A DNA stretch of 64,000 bases, taken from Acidobacteriota bacterium. GTDB lineage: Bacteria > Actinomycetota > Acidimicrobiia > Acidimicrobiales > RAAP-2. The stretch spans positions 1 through 64,000 of the forward strand of contig JAGXBH010000006.1 of the NCBI GenBank assembly GCA_018971185.1, in the 5' to 3' direction. Below, in pieces: positions 63,017-64,000 of the stretch. The notes below the pieces were generated by a model. The model searched no databases. It was not told where the DNA came from and saw only the letters and a list, made by a program, of their open reading frames with translations. Position 1 is the first letter of the stretch. Every line of letters starts with the position of its first letter. The translations under genes were made by a program, and so were the position numbers.

Positions 63017-64000
63017 ATGACCATCGACCGACGCGGGGAATGGACGGCGACCATGAGGGGCAGTCCCGGTGCCGAAGGGATGGTCTTCGCTCACCGTGGC
63101 ACTGCTCCCGCGCGGGTCGAGCCACTCAAGGTCACTCGTGAGCAGCGCGAGGAGATCGAGGATCGTCACCTCACCGGGGGCGCGACCCGGGCCCGCGGCG
63201 CGGGGAATCGGGCGCTGAGCGAGGCCCCCGACGCGAACCGCACGTGCTTCGAGCGCGACCGCGACCGGATCCTGCACTCCAACGCCTTTCGACGTCTGGC
63301 CGGCAAGACCCAGGTCTTCGTCTTCCCCGCCGACCATCAGCGCACGCGCCTGACCCACGCGCTCGAAGTCGCCCAAGTCGCCACCGCCGTCGCCGCCGCG
63401 ACCGGACTCAACGTGGCGCTGACCGAAGCCATCGCCCTCGGCCACGATTGTGGCCACGGACCGGGCGGACACGCCTCCGAGGAGGTCTTCGACCTCTACA
63501 TCCCCGGCGGGTTCCACCACGCGCTGTGGGGTGCCGACGTCGTCCTCAAGCCCCTCAACCTGTGCGCGGAGACCCTGGACGGGATACGCCACCACTCGTG
63601 GTCGCTGCCGACGCCGATGACGCCCGAGGGCGTGGTCGTGAGTTGGGCCGACCGCTGCGCCTACAGCGCCCACGACCTCGAGGACGCGGTGGGTACCGGC
63701 GTCGTCAGCGCCGACGAGCTTCCCGCTTCGGTCTCGGAGATCCTGGGTACGTCCAGGTCATCGCAGTTGCGCGCCTTGATCGGTGCGCTGGTGTCGAGCA
63801 TCAGTACGACGGGGCTGGTCGCGATGGACCGCGAACACGCCGACGCCCTGTCCGATCTCCGGGCGTTCAACTACGAGATGATCTACAACCGTCCCGAGTC
63901 TCTCGCGCAGGGACGCGCGGTGATGGAGGTTCTCACCGCACTCGTCGAGGCGTTCATCGCGTCCCCCGGGCTCCTGCCCGACGCCGAAGGCGAGGACGTG
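63017..64000 (+). CDS. dgt: dGTP triphosphohydrolase family protein (HD domain), partial at right edge
   Basis: FERDRDRILHSNAFRRLAGKTQVF, QRTRLTHALEVAQVA, ALGHDCGHGPGGHASEEVF, WADRCAYSAHDLEDA; open at 64000. Confidence 0.9.
   Translation, partial: MTIDRRGEWTATMRGSPGAEGMVFAHRGTAPARVEPLKVTREQREEIEDRHLTGGATRARGAGNRALSEAPDANRTCFERDRDRILHSNAFRRLAGKTQVFVFPADHQRTRLTHALEVAQVATAVAAATGLNVALTEAIALGHDCGHGPGGHASEEVFDLYIPGGFHHALWGADVVLKPLNLCAETLDGIRHHSWSLPTPMTPEGVVVSWADRCAYSAHDLEDAVGTGVVSADELPASVSEILGTSRSSQLRALIGALVSSISTTGLVAMDREHADALSDLRAFNYEMIYNRPESLAQGRAVMEVLTALVEAFIASPGLLPDAEGEDV

Noticed and set aside
61455-63020. 521-aa plus-strand ORF
   Set aside because: Antisense to the kinase, PHP and DUF3107 genes; no domain-like sequence.
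62858-63673. Minus-strand ORF ending VTRWGSCADARVKDVERRVRIMAG, with a TRWGSC string like YgjP-type metallopeptidases
   Set aside because: The string is at the extreme C-terminus, no HExxH-like motif follows, and most of the ORF is antisense to the dGTPase gene; likely coincidence.

Overview
This 64 kb high-GC window looks like a mostly housekeeping stretch of an actinobacterial chromosome, possibly Acidimicrobiia-like (inference from gene content only). It carries: a partial fatty-acid desaturase; a cydABDC cytochrome bd operon divergent from a SPASM radical SAM gene; cysH divergent from cysDN; murA, glpX and meaB; the full ATP synthase operon; a long minus-strand run (wecA/rfe, glyA, rpiB, tsaC, prmC, prfA, rpmE, rho, thrC, hom, lysA, pyk); a B12-type ABC transporter behind a cobalamin riboswitch; argS; acnA; a SulP transporter; a DEAD-box helicase; bcp; an FrhB-like Fe-S protein; the histidine phosphatase/DUF3090/SCO1664 cluster; an MFS exporter; etfAB; a whiB1-like/pdtaS-like convergent pair; and a partial dGTPase. 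There are two tRNAs, Ala(CGC) and Arg(CCG). I saw no CRISPR array, transposase, integrase or prophage, and no clear new multi-gene system. The best leads are an IscR/Rrf2-like 25-bp operator in the cys divergent promoter, a heme-type radical SAM gene facing cydABDC, a 15-bp tandem repeat spanning the cydC stop, an unexplained 470-bp palindrome-rich tract at a tRNA 3' end, interlocked convergent stop codons, and a B12/pyk block splitting the usual argS-lysA neighbourhood.
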